The notes: generated from the letters alone by a model not told the origin. A stretch of DNA of 64,000 nt from Cellulomonas sp. PhB150 (GCF_003755175.1 NZ_RKHX01000003.1:1-64000); one strand, 5' to 3'. Shown: positions 51,806-61,658, counted from the stretch's first letter. Numbers and translations are program-made.

Positions 51806-53548
51806 TCACCCGGCCGGCGCGTCGATCCCGCGGGCGAGCGCGGCGACCCATCCCCCGGCGTCGGTCACGTCCACGCCGGCGGCCCCCGCCTCGGCCGTGC
51901 ACCCGAACCCGACGACCCAGCTCCCGTCCTCGAGCTCGGCGCGGCCGAGCGACATCGGTGCGGGCAGCGCCGCCAGGAAGGACCCGAGCGCGCCCGCCGA
52001 CATCCGCCACACCTCTCCCGCGATCGGGGACCCGGAGCCGGTCCGCACCAGCCCCGGCTTGCGGGGCACGGTGTCGAGCGCGACGAGCCGGTAGGCGGCG
52101 CTCGTCCGCACGCTCGCGACGAACCGCGCGCCCAGCGCCTCGAGCTCGGGGTGCAGCGGCTGCCCGCGCAGGTGGGCGCCCACGACGAGGACGTCCACGC
52201 CCGCCTCGACCACCGACCCGACGGACTCACGCAGCAGCCGCGCGGACAGGTCGAGGGCGAGCTGGTCGTCGAACGCCCGGGCCAGCACGGTCACGCCGAA
52301 CGGTCCGCCGTCGACGGTGCCCGCGGGAACCGCGACCGCCGCGAGGTCGAGCATGTTGACGAAGTTCGTGTAGGTCCCGAGGCGCCGGTTGATCGCGACC
52401 GGGTCGGCCTGCACCGCGGCGATCGTCGGGTGCTCGGTCGTCGTGGGCAGCAGGAGCAGGTCCGCCCCGGCGAGGATCTCCTCGGTCCGGGCGGCCGCGG
52501 CGGCGAGCGTCGCCCGGTCGGCGACGTAGGCGTGCGCGGCGACGTCACGGCCGGCCGCGATGATCGCGGCGACCGTCGGGTCGGCGTCGGGTGGTGCGGT
52601 GTCGAGGAACGCGCCGACAGCCTCGTACCGCTCGGCGACGATCGCGCCGTCGTACAGCAGGCGGGCGGCCTCGAGCATCGGCGAGACGTCGACCTCGACG
52701 GTGGACGCGCCGGTCGCCCGCACGGAGGCGACGGCGGCGGCGAAGGCGGCGCGCCAGGTCGGGGACAGCGGGAGCAGGTCGTCGGGCCGGGGCACCGCGA
52801 CGACGGGCGCGGCCCGCAGCCCGAGCCGCACGTCGGCGGGCCACGGCCGCCCCGACGGGTCGGTCGGATCGGTCCCGACCATGAGCCGCGTGGCGAGCAC
52901 GCCGAGGGCGAGGTCGCGCGTGAAGGTCGTGACCACGTCGTACGTGCGGCAGGCGGGGATGACGCCCGACGTCGGCACGAGGCCGACCGTGGTCTTGATC
53001 CCGACGATCCCGCCGAACGCGGCCGGCACCCGACCGGAGCCCGCGGTGTCGGTGCCGAGGCCGATGTCGGCGATCCCCAGCGCGACCGCCACGGCGGACC
53101 CCGAGCTCGACCCTCCCGACACCCGGTCGGGCAGCGTCGCGTGCCGGACGGCGCCGAACGGGCTGCGCGTCCCGACGAGCCCGGTCGCGAACTGGTCGAG
53201 GTTGGTCTTGCCGAGCAGTACCGCGCCCGCGGCGACGAGGCGTTCGACCGCGGGCGCGGTGACGGGGGCCGGCCCGGGGCGGCCGGCGGGCGAGGTCGCG
53301 TACGACGGGCAGCCGGCCGTGGTGAGCATCCCGGCGACGTCGATGTTGTCCTTGACCGCGAGCGTGAGCCCGGCGAGCGGGAGGTCGGCGCCGGCGGCGA
53401 CCCGGGCGTCGACCACCCGTGCGGCCGCGAGCGCGTCGGCCTCGGGCACCAGCGCGATCCAGACCTCGGGCCGGTCGGCCGCCGCGATCCGCGCGTACGC
53501 GTCGCGCACGCGCTGCTCGGCCATGGTCTCCACGAGCACGTCGCTCAT
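51806..53548 (-). CDS. atzF: Allophanate hydrolase
   Basis: 580 residues. Amidase-signature N-terminal domain with the catalytic triad Lys66 (AVKDNID), Ser147 (SGGSSSGSAVAV) and nucleophile Ser171 (GTDTAGSGRVPAAF). The C-terminal about 130 residues (VVGAHLRGQPLHPELEALGARFVASVRTSAAYRLVALD, SPIAGEVWRMSAGALGSFLAALPAPMSLGRAELEDGSWVVGF) are the allophanate-hydrolase domain. It converts allophanate to ammonia and CO2, the second step of ATP-dependent urea breakdown. It overlaps the urea carboxylase stop by 4 bp, so the two are a coupled pathway unit. Confidence 0.96.
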   Translation of the reverse strand: MSDVLVETMAEQRVRDAYARIAAADRPEVWIALVPEADALAAARVVDARVAAGADLPLAGLTLAVKDNIDVAGMLTTAGCPSYATSPAGRPGPAPVTAPAVERLVAAGAVLLGKTNLDQFATGLVGTRSPFGAVRHATLPDRVSGGSSSGSAVAVALGIADIGLGTDTAGSGRVPAAFGGIVGIKTTVGLVPTSGVIPACRTYDVVTTFTRDLALGVLATRLMVGTDPTDPSGRPWPADVRLGLRAAPVVAVPRPDDLLPLSPTWRAAFAAAVASVRATGASTVEVDVSPMLEAARLLYDGAIVAERYEAVGAFLDTAPPDADPTVAAIIAAGRDVAAHAYVADRATLAAAAARTEEILAGADLLLLPTTTEHPTIAAVQADPVAINRRLGTYTNFVNMLDLAAVAVPAGTVDGGPFGVTVLARAFDDQLALDLSARLLRESVGSVVEAGVDVLVVGAHLRGQPLHPELEALGARFVASVRTSAAYRLVALDTVPRKPGLVRTGSGSPIAGEVWRMSAGALGSFLAALPAPMSLGRAELEDGSWVVGFGCTAEAGAAGVDVTDAGGWVAALARGIDAPAG

Positions 53549-56500
53549 GCACCCACCTCCAGGATCGCGAGCGGGGCGCCGGGCGCGACGAGCTGCCCGG
53601 GCGTGACGAGCACCTGCACCACGCGCCCGTCGGACGGGGCCGTGACGCCCAGCTCGAGCTTCATCGCCTCGAGGGCGACGAGCAGGTCACCCTCGCGGAC
53701 CTGCTCCCCGGCTCGGGCCTCGATGCGCCACACGCTGCCGACCATGGGCGCCTCGACGAGCACGCAGCCGTCCAGCAGCTCGATCTCACCCGGTCCGGCG
53801 CCGAGGTCGCCGGAGTGCGCGGGCTCGTCGGGCGCGTCGAACTCGCCCGCCGCCTCCCAGGCCGCGCGCTCGGCGGCGAACGCCGTGGCCTGCCGGCCCT
53901 GGAACGCGGCGATGTCGTCGGCGTGCTCGGCCAGCAGCGCCAGGTGCTCGCGGTAGGAGAACGTGCCGTGCTCCACCTCGACGTCGAGCCGTCCGGCGGC
54001 GAACGCCGCGCGCTGCTCGAGCAGGTCCTCCGCCGAGACCGCGTGCCACACCACCCGGTCGAAGAACCGCAGCAGCCACGGCTTGCCGGGCTCGAACACG
54101 CCCCGCTGGCGGTGCCCGGACCAGATCGGCACGGTGCGCCCGACGAGCTGGTATCCGCCCGGCGAGTCCATCCCGTACACGCACAGGTACTGCCCACCGA
54201 GGCCGACGGTGTCGGCGGCGGTCCACGTACGAGCGGGGTTGTACTTGGTGGTCATCAGCCGGTCGCGCGGGTCGAGCGGCACCGCTAGGGGCGCCCCGAG
54301 GTACACGTCGCCGAGGCCGAGCACGAGGTACTCGGCGCGCAGCATCGTGTCGAAGACGTCGTCGGTCGACGCCAGCCCGTTGACCCGGCGGATGAACTCG
54401 ATGTTCGACGGCAGCCACGGCGCCTCGGGCCGCACGCCCGCCTGGTAGCGCGCGACGGCCTCGCCGATCACCGGGTCGTCGAACGAGAACGGCAGGTGGA
54501 CCCGCCGCGACGGGACCACGAGGTCGGCGGTCGCGGGCAGCTCCGACTCCAGGCCGACGAGCACGTCAACGAGCGCGCGCACGGTCAGCACAGCCGGGTC
54601 CACGTGCACGTGCAGGCTCCGCACGCCGGGGGTGATGTCGACGACGCCCGGTGTGCCCGCGGCACGCAACGCCTCGCCGAGGGCGTGCACCCGCATCCGC
54701 AGCCCGAGGTCGAGCACCATCGGCCCGTACTCGACGAGCACGTTGTCGTCGCCCCCGCGCAGGTACACCACGTCGGGGACGCCGAGCGGGTCGGCGGGGT
54801 CGCCGGCCACGCGGGCGAGCACGCCGTCGTCGCCGTCGGTGCCCGAGGCGACGTGCGCGCCCAGGTGAGCGGCGGACCGCAGCGCGTCCGACGTGCGCAG
54901 CAGCGCCGCGGTCTCGTCGGGCACCGGCACGAGGCGCACGGTGTCCCCGGGTCGGATCTGACCCATCTTCCAGCGGTGCCCCACCACGACGGTCACGGGG
55001 CAGGCGAACCCGCCCAGGCTGGGCCCGTCCGGGCCGAGCAGGATCGGGGTGTCTCCCGAGACGTTGAGCGCGCCCACCGAGTACGGGTTGTCGTGCAGGT
55101 TGGACGGGTGCAGGCCGGCCTCCCCGCCGTCGGGCCGCGCCCACTGCGGCTTGGGCCCGGTCAGGCGGATGCCCGTGCGGTTCGCGTGCGTCTGCACCTG
55201 CCAGGTCGCGGAGAACAGCATGTCCATGTCGTCGTGCGTGAAGTACGACGGCGCGGGCTGCGGCCCCTCCTGGACCGCGACCTCCCACGCGTGCACGAGC
55301 TCGGGCCGCACGTCGCGCGGGACGGGCGCGGGCGCCGGCGCGTCGTCGGGCACGGCGCCGGGGACGAGGGTGTCGCCGACGACGAGCGCGCGGCCGGTGT
55401 ACCCGCCGAACCCGCCGAGCGAGAACGTCGCGGCCGACCCCAGGTACGACGGCACGTCGAGCCCGCCACGGATCAGCACGTACGTGCGCAGCCCCGCCTC
55501 GTGCGGCGTCCCCACGTCGAGCACGGACCCGGCCGGGACGGTGATCGGCTCCCACTGCGCGACCGGCGAGCCGTCGACGGTCACGGGTGCGTCGGCGCCG
55601 GTCACGCAGACGACGGCGGCGTGGCTGAACCGCAGGCGTGGCCCGGCCAGCGTGCACTCGAGCCCGGGAGCCCCCTCGGGGTTGCCGACCGCGAGGTTGC
55701 CGAGCCGGAAGGACAGGTCGTCCATCGGCCCGGACGGGCTGATGCCCACGTCCCAGAACCCGAGCCGCCCGGGCCAGTCCTGGACCGTGGTCATGACGCC
55801 GCCGCGCAGGACGTCGACGTAGGGCTCGTCGTCGCCGACGTGGGCGAGCGTGCCGGTCGTATGGGTCGCCTCGAGGACGGTCGGCAGCCCGACGATGGTC
55901 CGCAGCAGCGGCAGGTTCGTCTGCAGGCCGCTCATCCGCGTCTCGGCGAGCGCCGCGGTCTGGGCCTCGAACGCGGCGGTGCGGGTCGGCGCGTGCGTGA
56001 TGATCTTGGCGAGCATCGGGTCGTAGTGGCTGCTGACCTCCTGGCCGGTCTCTGCCCAGGCGTCGACGCGGGCACCGGCCGGGTAGACGACCTCGGTGAG
56101 CAGGCCGGCGCTCGGCTGGTAGTCCTTGCGCGGGTCCTCGGCGTACACCCGGACCTCGACGGCGTGGCCCGTGAGCGCGGGCCCGGCGTCGGGCACGGAC
56201 TCGAGGAACGAGGGATCGCCCTGCGCGAGCCGCAGCATCCACTCGACGAGGTCGACGCCCGTGATCGCCTCCGTCACGGGGTGCTCGACCTGGAGGCGGG
56301 TGTTGACCTCGAGGAACGAGATCTCGCCGCGCTCGACGTCGTAGACGTACTCGACCGTGCCCGCCGACCGGTAGCCCACGGACGCGGTCAGGTCCCGCGC
56401 GGAGGCGCGCAGCCGGGTGCGGATCTCGTCGGTCAGGCCGGGAGCCGGCGCCTCCTCCACCACCTTCTGGTTGCGGCGCTGCAGCGAGCAGTCGCGGTCC

Positions 56501-57171
56501 GCGAGGCTGACGACGCGGCCCAGCCCGTCGCCGAACACCTGCACCTCGAGGTGCCGGGCCCGGGAGACGAACCGCTCGAGGAAGACGCCGGCGCTGCCGA
56601 AGCTCGCGGCGGCGAGCCGCTGCACACGGTCGAACGCCGCGACCAGCTGGTCGGCGTCCGCACAGGCCTGCATGCCGATCCCGCCGCCCCCGCCGACCGC
56701 CTTGACCATCACCGGGTACCCGACGACCGCCGCCGCGGCGAGCGCCTCGTCGACCGAGCCCAGCAGCCCGGACCCTGCCACGAGCGGCACCCCCGCGGCC
56801 CGTGCGGCCTCGCGGGCCTGGTGCTTGTCGCCGAACACCGACAGGTGGGCCGGCGCCGGGCCGACGAACGCCATCCCGGCCGCCTCGACCTCCGCGGCGA
56901 ACGTCGCGTTCTCGGACAGGAACCCGTACCCGGGGTGGATCGCGCCCGCACCGCTGGCTGCGGCGGCGGCGAGCACCAGCTCCGGGCGCAGGTAGCTCTC
57001 CGCGGCGGGCGCCGGGCCGAGCCGGACGGCGAGGTCCGCGAGCCGCACGTGCGGCGCCGCGGCGTCGGCGTCCGAGTAGACGGCGACCGTCTTGAGCCCC
57101 ATCGCGCGAGCGGTGCGCAGGATGCGCACCGCGATCTCGCCACGGTTGGCCACGAGCAGCGTGTCGAACAC
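53545..57171 (-). CDS. uca: Urea carboxylase (biotin-dependent)
   Basis: 1208 residues. The N-terminal biotin carboxylase with ATP-grasp (about 1-450) has VKAVGGGGGIGMQ and EVNTRLQVEHPVTEAITGVDLVEWML. Then comes the KipA/AHS2 domain (about 455-770), the KipI/AHS1 domain (about 780-1010) and a C-terminal biotinyl domain with EAMKLELG (Lys at about 1171). It carboxylates urea to allophanate, or carboxylates guanidine in some relatives. It is overlapped by the allophanate hydrolase gene. The upstream 115 bp carries GlnR-like half-sites, TAGCGT and GTATAC. No DUF1989 (carboxyguanidine deiminase) genes are present here. Confidence 0.95.
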   Translation of the reverse strand: MFDTLLVANRGEIAVRILRTARAMGLKTVAVYSDADAAAPHVRLADLAVRLGPAPAAESYLRPELVLAAAAASGAGAIHPGYGFLSENATFAAEVEAAGMAFVGPAPAHLSVFGDKHQAREAARAAGVPLVAGSGLLGSVDEALAAAAVVGYPVMVKAVGGGGGIGMQACADADQLVAAFDRVQRLAAASFGSAGVFLERFVSRARHLEVQVFGDGLGRVVSLADRDCSLQRRNQKVVEEAPAPGLTDEIRTRLRASARDLTASVGYRSAGTVEYVYDVERGEISFLEVNTRLQVEHPVTEAITGVDLVEWMLRLAQGDPSFLESVPDAGPALTGHAVEVRVYAEDPRKDYQPSAGLLTEVVYPAGARVDAWAETGQEVSSHYDPMLAKIITHAPTRTAAFEAQTAALAETRMSGLQTNLPLLRTIVGLPTVLEATHTTGTLAHVGDDEPYVDVLRGGVMTTVQDWPGRLGFWDVGISPSGPMDDLSFRLGNLAVGNPEGAPGLECTLAGPRLRFSHAAVVCVTGADAPVTVDGSPVAQWEPITVPAGSVLDVGTPHEAGLRTYVLIRGGLDVPSYLGSAATFSLGGFGGYTGRALVVGDTLVPGAVPDDAPAPAPVPRDVRPELVHAWEVAVQEGPQPAPSYFTHDDMDMLFSATWQVQTHANRTGIRLTGPKPQWARPDGGEAGLHPSNLHDNPYSVGALNVSGDTPILLGPDGPSLGGFACPVTVVVGHRWKMGQIRPGDTVRLVPVPDETAALLRTSDALRSAAHLGAHVASGTDGDDGVLARVAGDPADPLGVPDVVYLRGGDDNVLVEYGPMVLDLGLRMRVHALGEALRAAGTPGVVDITPGVRSLHVHVDPAVLTVRALVDVLVGLESELPATADLVVPSRRVHLPFSFDDPVIGEAVARYQAGVRPEAPWLPSNIEFIRRVNGLASTDDVFDTMLRAEYLVLGLGDVYLGAPLAVPLDPRDRLMTTKYNPARTWTAADTVGLGGQYLCVYGMDSPGGYQLVGRTVPIWSGHRQRGVFEPGKPWLLRFFDRVVWHAVSAEDLLEQRAAFAAGRLDVEVEHGTFSYREHLALLAEHADDIAAFQGRQATAFAAERAAWEAAGEFDAPDEPAHSGDLGAGPGEIELLDGCVLVEAPMVGSVWRIEARAGEQVREGDLLVALEAMKLELGVTAPSDGRVVQVLVTPGQLVAPGAPLAILEVGA

Positions 57172-57204
57172 GGCGTTCCCCCGAGCAGTCGCTGGTCACA
57201 GGGC

Positions 57205-57279
57205 GTATACACCCCGGTATCCAGCACGCTATGCAGGCCGTGTTTCCCGCCCTGCGTCGGGGGGTAAACGGTGCGTTAC
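57205..57279 (-). promoter_or_regulatory. Urea carboxylase promoter with GlnR-like sites and GntR-like operator
   Basis: Minus strand, downstream order: GTAAC (57275-57279), 6 nt, TTTAC (57264-57268), 17 nt, GAAAC (57242-57246), 10 nt, TAGCGT (57226-57231) and GTATAC (57205-57210). GTnAC-N6-GAAAC with AC-N9-AC spacing is the known GlnR pattern. GTATAC sits about +10 relative to the predicted start, where a repressor would block. Confidence 0.55.
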
Positions 57280-57286
57280 GGGAGGC

Positions 57287-58027
57287 TCAGCCCGCGAGCG
57301 CCATGCGCGTCATGGCGTGCGTCGCGCGCTCCATGACGACCTCGAGCGACTCCCCCACGTGCTTGTGCAGCGCGGTGAGCGACTCGGGCAGCCGGCGGGC
57401 GATCACGAGCTCGAGGATCTCGATGTGCTCGTCGATCGTCGCGGTGATGCGCCCCGTCTCGACGAAGTCGTGCATGCGCACGGCCCGGATCTTCTGGTTG
57501 ACCGTCACCAGCGCGTCGGTGAGCTGGGTGTTGCCCGACGAGCGGGAGAGCACCTGGTGGAAGCCCTCGTCCTTGACCACGAAGCTCGGGTCCGGCTCGG
57601 GAGGCGTGTCGCGCATCTCCTGCCAGCGCTCGAGCTCGGTGCCGAGGAGGGCCACGTCGTGCCGGACCTCGGGGTTCTCGATCGCGCGCGCGATGCCGCG
57701 CAGCTCGAGCGTGATGCGCAGCTCGTACAGGTTGCGCAGGTCCTCCAGGCTCGGCACGACGACGGCGTAGCCGAAGTCCGTCCGCTCGACGAGCCCGTCG
57801 GACAGCAGGCGCGAGAGCGCCTCGCGCACCGGGGTCCGGGACACGTCGTACGTCTTGCCCAGCTTGGGCTCGGTGAGCCGCTCCCGCGGCGAGATGCGGC
57901 CGTTGAGGATCTCGTCGCGCAGCCGGTGGTAGACCATCTCGCGCAGCGAGAGGGCGTCCGACGAGGTCGTCGGCCCCTCCGTCGGCCCGGGGATCGGCCC
58001 CGTGGTCAGGCCCGTGCTCATGGTCAC
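57287..58027 (-). CDS. GntR-family regulator with FCD domain
   Basis: 246 residues; the first few residues are uncertain (MTMSTG or MSTG). N-terminal winged helix SLREMVYHRLRDEILNGRISPRERLTEPKLGKTYDVSRTPVREALSRLLSDGLVERTD is GntR. The C-terminal all-helical domain with the FCD metal-site pattern (D..H and histidines around KDEGFHQVLSRSSGNTQL and TIDEHIEILELVIARR) binds small acids or metal. Divergently placed between urtE and the urea carboxylase promoter. Likely represses both urtA and urea carboxylase through GTATAC sites, inferred from position. Confidence 0.9.
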   Translation of the reverse strand: MTMSTGLTTGPIPGPTEGPTTSSDALSLREMVYHRLRDEILNGRISPRERLTEPKLGKTYDVSRTPVREALSRLLSDGLVERTDFGYAVVVPSLEDLRNLYELRITLELRGIARAIENPEVRHDVALLGTELERWQEMRDTPPEPDPSFVVKDEGFHQVLSRSSGNTQLTDALVTVNQKIRAVRMHDFVETGRITATIDEHIEILELVIARRLPESLTALHKHVGESLEVVMERATHAMTRMALAG

Positions 58028-58075
58028 GAAGCGTAGTCCTCTCGGTCGTGCGGCTCGGCCAGGCTCAGCACGGGC

Positions 58076-58771
58076 TCACAGCGCCATCGCGGCCCGCACC
58101 GACGACTCCTGCTCGGCGCCGCCCGCGCCCTGCGCCGTGACCCGGCCCGACTCGAGCACGTAGTACCGCTCGGCCGCACCGAGCGCGAAGCCGACGTGCT
58201 GCTCGACGAGCAGCACCGAGAGTCCGTTCGCCGCGGACAGCGCGACGATCGCAGCCTGGATCTCGGCGACCACCGACGGCTGGATCCCCTCGGTCGGCTC
58301 GTCGAGCACCATGACGCGCGGGCCGGTGATCAGGGCCCGCGCGATCGCCAGCTGCTGGCGCTGCCCGCCCGAGAGCAGGCCGGCGCGGCGGCCGAGTAGC
58401 CCGCGCAGCGCGGGGAACAGGTCGAGGGCCTCGTCGACCCGGCCGGCACCGGCCGAGCCGACGCCGTCCGCGACGAGCTGCAGGTTCTCGCGTGCGGTGA
58501 GCTGCCCGAACGACTGCTGCCCCTGCGGCACGTACGCCAGGCCGCGGCGGACCCGCTGGTGGGGACGCATCTTGGTGACGTCGGCGCCGTCGAGCGTGAT
58601 GCGCCCGCTGCGCACGGGCAGCAGGCCGACGGCGGCCCGCAGGAGCGTCGTCTTGCCGGCGCCGTTGTGGCCCATCACCGCGGTGACGGTCCCCCGGCCG
58701 ACGGACACGTCGACCCCGTGCACGACCGACGTGCGGCCGTAGCCCACGTGGATCCCGGTGAGCTCGAGCAT
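58076..58771 (-). CDS. urtE: Urea ABC transporter ATP-binding protein UrtE
   Basis: 231 residues from the ATG at 58769-58771, sharing one base with the urtD stop. Walker A GHNGAGKTT, signature LLSGGQRQQLAIARAL, Walker B VMVLDEPTEGIQP and the LLVEQHVGFALGAAERYYVLESGRV tail are those of the LivF/UrtE group. It pairs with UrtD under the UrtB/UrtC channel. Last gene of the urt operon, 48 bp before gntR. Confidence 0.96.
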   Translation of the reverse strand: MLELTGIHVGYGRTSVVHGVDVSVGRGTVTAVMGHNGAGKTTLLRAAVGLLPVRSGRITLDGADVTKMRPHQRVRRGLAYVPQGQQSFGQLTARENLQLVADGVGSAGAGRVDEALDLFPALRGLLGRRAGLLSGGQRQQLAIARALITGPRVMVLDEPTEGIQPSVVAEIQAAIVALSAANGLSVLLVEQHVGFALGAAERYYVLESGRVTAQGAGGAEQESSVRAAMAL

Positions 58772-59628
58772 CACGCCTCCTTCGTCGTGGTGGACGTCGA
58801 CGCCGTCCCCAGGTACACCTCGACCACGCGCGGGTCCGCCTGCACCTCGGCGACCGTCCCCTCGGACAGCACGCGGCCCTGGTGGAGCACGGTGACCGAC
58901 GAGGCGAACGAGCGCAGGAACTCCATGTCGTGCTCGACCACCACGACGGTCCGCTGCGCGCCGATGCGCTGCAGCAGCAGCCCGGTCTCCTCGCGCTCGG
59001 CCTGGCTCATGCCCGCGACGGGCTCGTCGAGGAGGAGCAGGTGGGCGTCCTGGACCAGCAGCATCCCGATCTCGAGCCACTGCTTCTGCCCGTGCGCGAG
59101 CACGCCGGCGGTGACGTCGCGCAGGTGGGCGAGCCCGACTGTCTCCATCGCGGCCTCGACGTCGTCGGGGATGCCGGAGCGCCGACGCAGCAGCGTGTGC
59201 GCGCGGCGGGAGGCGCCTGCCGCGATGTCGAGGTTCTGCAGCACCGACAGCTCGTCGAACACGCTCGCCGTCTGGAACGTCCGCCCGACGCCCGCGCGGG
59301 CGATCCGGTGCGACGGCTTGCCGAGCAGGTCTACCCCGCCGAACCGCACCGAGCCGGTGGCCGCGGCCAGGCCGGTGATCGCGTCGACGATCGTCGTCTT
59401 GCCGGCGCCGTTGGGCCCGATGAGGAACCGCAGGTCACCCTGGGTGACCGTGAGGTCCACGCCGTCGACGGCGACGAAGCCGTCGAACGACACCCGCAGG
59501 CCGCGGATCTCCAGGTAGTCGTGCCGGAACCGCTCGACGGGCGCGGCCAGGACGGCCTCGAGGGCATCCGGGTCGAGCTGCCCCTCGCCGAGCAGGGCGG
59601 CGGGGGTCGGCGGGGTCTGCTCGCTCAT
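58771..59628 (-). CDS. urtD: Urea ABC transporter ATP-binding protein UrtD
   Basis: 285 residues from the ATG at 59626-59628 (GGAGGA upstream). Walker A GPNGAGKTT, a Q-loop GVGRTFQTASVF, LAHGQKQWLEIGMLLVQ (signature shifted as usual for LivG/UrtD) and Walker B LLLLDEPVAGMSQAERE are present. An N-terminal extension of about 30 residues precedes the ABC core. It overlaps urtC by 4 bp. Confidence 0.96.
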   Translation of the reverse strand: MSEQTPPTPAALLGEGQLDPDALEAVLAAPVERFRHDYLEIRGLRVSFDGFVAVDGVDLTVTQGDLRFLIGPNGAGKTTIVDAITGLAAATGSVRFGGVDLLGKPSHRIARAGVGRTFQTASVFDELSVLQNLDIAAGASRRAHTLLRRRSGIPDDVEAAMETVGLAHLRDVTAGVLAHGQKQWLEIGMLLVQDAHLLLLDEPVAGMSQAEREETGLLLQRIGAQRTVVVVEHDMEFLRSFASSVTVLHQGRVLSEGTVAEVQADPRVVEVYLGTASTSTTTKEA

Positions 59629-60755
59629 GCGGTCCTCCCGGAGGTGCTCGGCTCGACGGCTACCTCGTCGTGCGGCGGCTCGGCCGTCGGCTCGTCGGGC
59701 GGCGCTTCCGCCCGGGCGCGGCGGCGCAGCCGGACCTGGCCCAGCGTCGCGATCCCGTTGGGCAGGAACGCGACGACGACGATGAACAGCGCGCCCTGGA
59801 AGTAGGTCCAGAACGACGGGAACGACTCCGACAGGCTCGACTCCGCCCACGAGACCGCGACGGCCCCGAGCACGGGACCCAGCAGCGTCGCGCGGCCGCC
59901 GATGGCGACGCCGACCAGGAAGACGATCGACGGCACGACGCCCACGTCGGCGGGCGAGATGATCCCGACGATCGGCGTGAACAGGGCGCCGCCGATCGAC
60001 GCGAAGCACGCGGCCACCGCGAACGCACCGGCCTTGACCACGGCCGGGTTGTAGCCCAGGAACCGCACGCGGTTCTCCTGGTCCCGCACCGCCACGAGGA
60101 GCTCGCCCCACCGCGACCGCATGAGCAGCCGCACCAGCAGCACCATGACGAGCAGGGTGCCGGCGGCGATGAAGTAGAGCATCTTCTTGTTCACCGGGTC
60201 GGCCAGGTCGAAGCCGAAGAACGAGCGGAAGCCGTTGAGCCCGTTGGTGCCGCCGGTGACCTTCTGCTGCCCGATGAGCAGGATCGCGAACGCGGCCGCG
60301 AGCGCCTGGGACAGGATCGCGAAGTACGCGCCCCGGACCCGCCGCGTGAACACGGCCAGGCCGAGCAGGGCGGCCAGGACGGTCGGCAGGACGACGATGG
60401 CCACGAGGGTGAACACGGGATCGCGGAACGGCTCCCACCACCCCGGGACCACGCCGTCGCCGTAGAGGGTCATGAAGTCCGGCACGCCACCGGGCCCGGC
60501 GTCCTCGAGCTTGAGGTGCATGGCCATCATGTAGCCGCCGAGGCCGAAGAAGACCCCCTGGCCGAGCGTGAGCATCCCGCCGCGGCCCCAGGCCAGCCCG
60601 ATGCCGACGGCCACCATGGCCAGGCACAGGAACTTGGCCAGGAGGTTGAGCCGGAAGCTCGAGAGCATGCCCGGCGCGACGACGAACAGCACGACGGCGG
60701 CGATGCCCGTCCCGACGATCACGCGCGCCCGAGGGCTGCGCCATACCGCGCTCAT
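59625..60755 (-). CDS. urtC: Urea ABC transporter permease UrtC
   Basis: 376 residues from the ATG at 60753-60755. LivM-like permease with about ten hydrophobic segments; GVVPGWWEPFRDPVFT and GGTNGLNGFRSFFGFDLADPVNKKMLYF are family-specific loops. A C-terminal cytosolic acidic tail is unusual in length. It forms the channel with UrtB. It overlaps urtB by 4 bp. Confidence 0.95.
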   Translation of the reverse strand: MSAVWRSPRARVIVGTGIAAVVLFVVAPGMLSSFRLNLLAKFLCLAMVAVGIGLAWGRGGMLTLGQGVFFGLGGYMMAMHLKLEDAGPGGVPDFMTLYGDGVVPGWWEPFRDPVFTLVAIVVLPTVLAALLGLAVFTRRVRGAYFAILSQALAAAFAILLIGQQKVTGGTNGLNGFRSFFGFDLADPVNKKMLYFIAAGTLLVMVLLVRLLMRSRWGELLVAVRDQENRVRFLGYNPAVVKAGAFAVAACFASIGGALFTPIVGIISPADVGVVPSIVFLVGVAIGGRATLLGPVLGAVAVSWAESSLSESFPSFWTYFQGALFIVVVAFLPNGIATLGQVRLRRRARAEAPPDEPTAEPPHDEVAVEPSTSGRTA

Positions 60756-61636
60756 GCGAGGCTCCTGGTCCGGACCGAGACGATGCCCTGCGGCCTGACC
60801 TGCAGGAACGCGACGATGATGACGAAGACGAGCACCTTGGCCAGGCTCGCGGTCGAGCTGTACTCGATGGTCGCCTGGAGCAGGCCGAGCGCGAACGCCG
60901 CGATCACCGCTCCCTTGAGCTGCCCGATGCCGCCGACGACCACCACGAGGAAGGCGTCGACGATGTAGTTGGTGCCGAGGGTCGGACCGATCGACCCGAG
61001 CAGGGTCAGCGCGACCCCGGCGACGCCCGCGACGCCCGAGCCGATGAAGAACGTGAGCCGGTCGGTGGCCCGCGTCGAGACCCCGGACGTCTCGGCCAGG
61101 TCGCGGTTCTGCACGGTCGCGCGGATCCGCCGGCCGAGCGGGGTGAGCTTGACGACGAGCGACAGCGCGACGACGCAGAGGATCGAGAGCGCCAGGATGA
61201 AGACGCGCGTCTTGGGAACCCCGACGCCGAGGATCTGCACCGCGCCCGACAACCACTCCGGCGCGCGCACGTCGACGTTCGGGGCGCCGAACACGTCGCG
61301 CGCGAGCTGCTGCAGCACGAGGGCCACGCCGAACGTCACGAGCAGGGTGTCCAGCGGTCTGGTGTACATCCGAGAGATGAGGGTGATCTCGAGGACCAGG
61401 CCGAGCAGGCCGCCGACGACGAAGCCGATGACCAGGGAGACGAGGAGCGAGACGCCCGCGTCGGAGACGACCTTCTGCACGGCGTAGGCCGTGTAGGCGC
61501 CGGCCATCATGAACTCGCCGTGCGCCATGTTGATGACGCCCATCTGACCGAACGTCAGGGCGAGTCCGAGCGCCGCGAGCAGCAGCACCGAGCCGAGGCT
61601 GAGCCCGGCGAACAGCTGGGAGATCACGGCATCCAC
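60752..61636 (-). CDS. urtB: Urea ABC transporter permease UrtB
   Basis: 294 residues. LivH-type permease: ISQLFAGLSLGSVLLLAALGLALTFGQMGVINMAHGEFMMAGAYTAYAVQKVV at the N-terminus is diagnostic for UrtB. Eight or so membrane helices. It follows urtA by 64 bp, which hold a strong hairpin, and overlaps urtC by 4 bp. Confidence 0.96.
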   Translation of the reverse strand: MDAVISQLFAGLSLGSVLLLAALGLALTFGQMGVINMAHGEFMMAGAYTAYAVQKVVSDAGVSLLVSLVIGFVVGGLLGLVLEITLISRMYTRPLDTLLVTFGVALVLQQLARDVFGAPNVDVRAPEWLSGAVQILGVGVPKTRVFILALSILCVVALSLVVKLTPLGRRIRATVQNRDLAETSGVSTRATDRLTFFIGSGVAGVAGVALTLLGSIGPTLGTNYIVDAFLVVVVGGIGQLKGAVIAAFALGLLQATIEYSSTASLAKVLVFVIIVAFLQVRPQGIVSVRTRSLA

Positions 61637-61658
61637 GGCCGTCCCCTTCCTGCGTGGG

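Noticed and set aside
57172..57286. Guanidine (ykkC-type) riboswitch before urea carboxylase
   Set aside because: No recognisable conserved ykkC-type sequence; the 115 bp are explained by promoter and operator-like elements.
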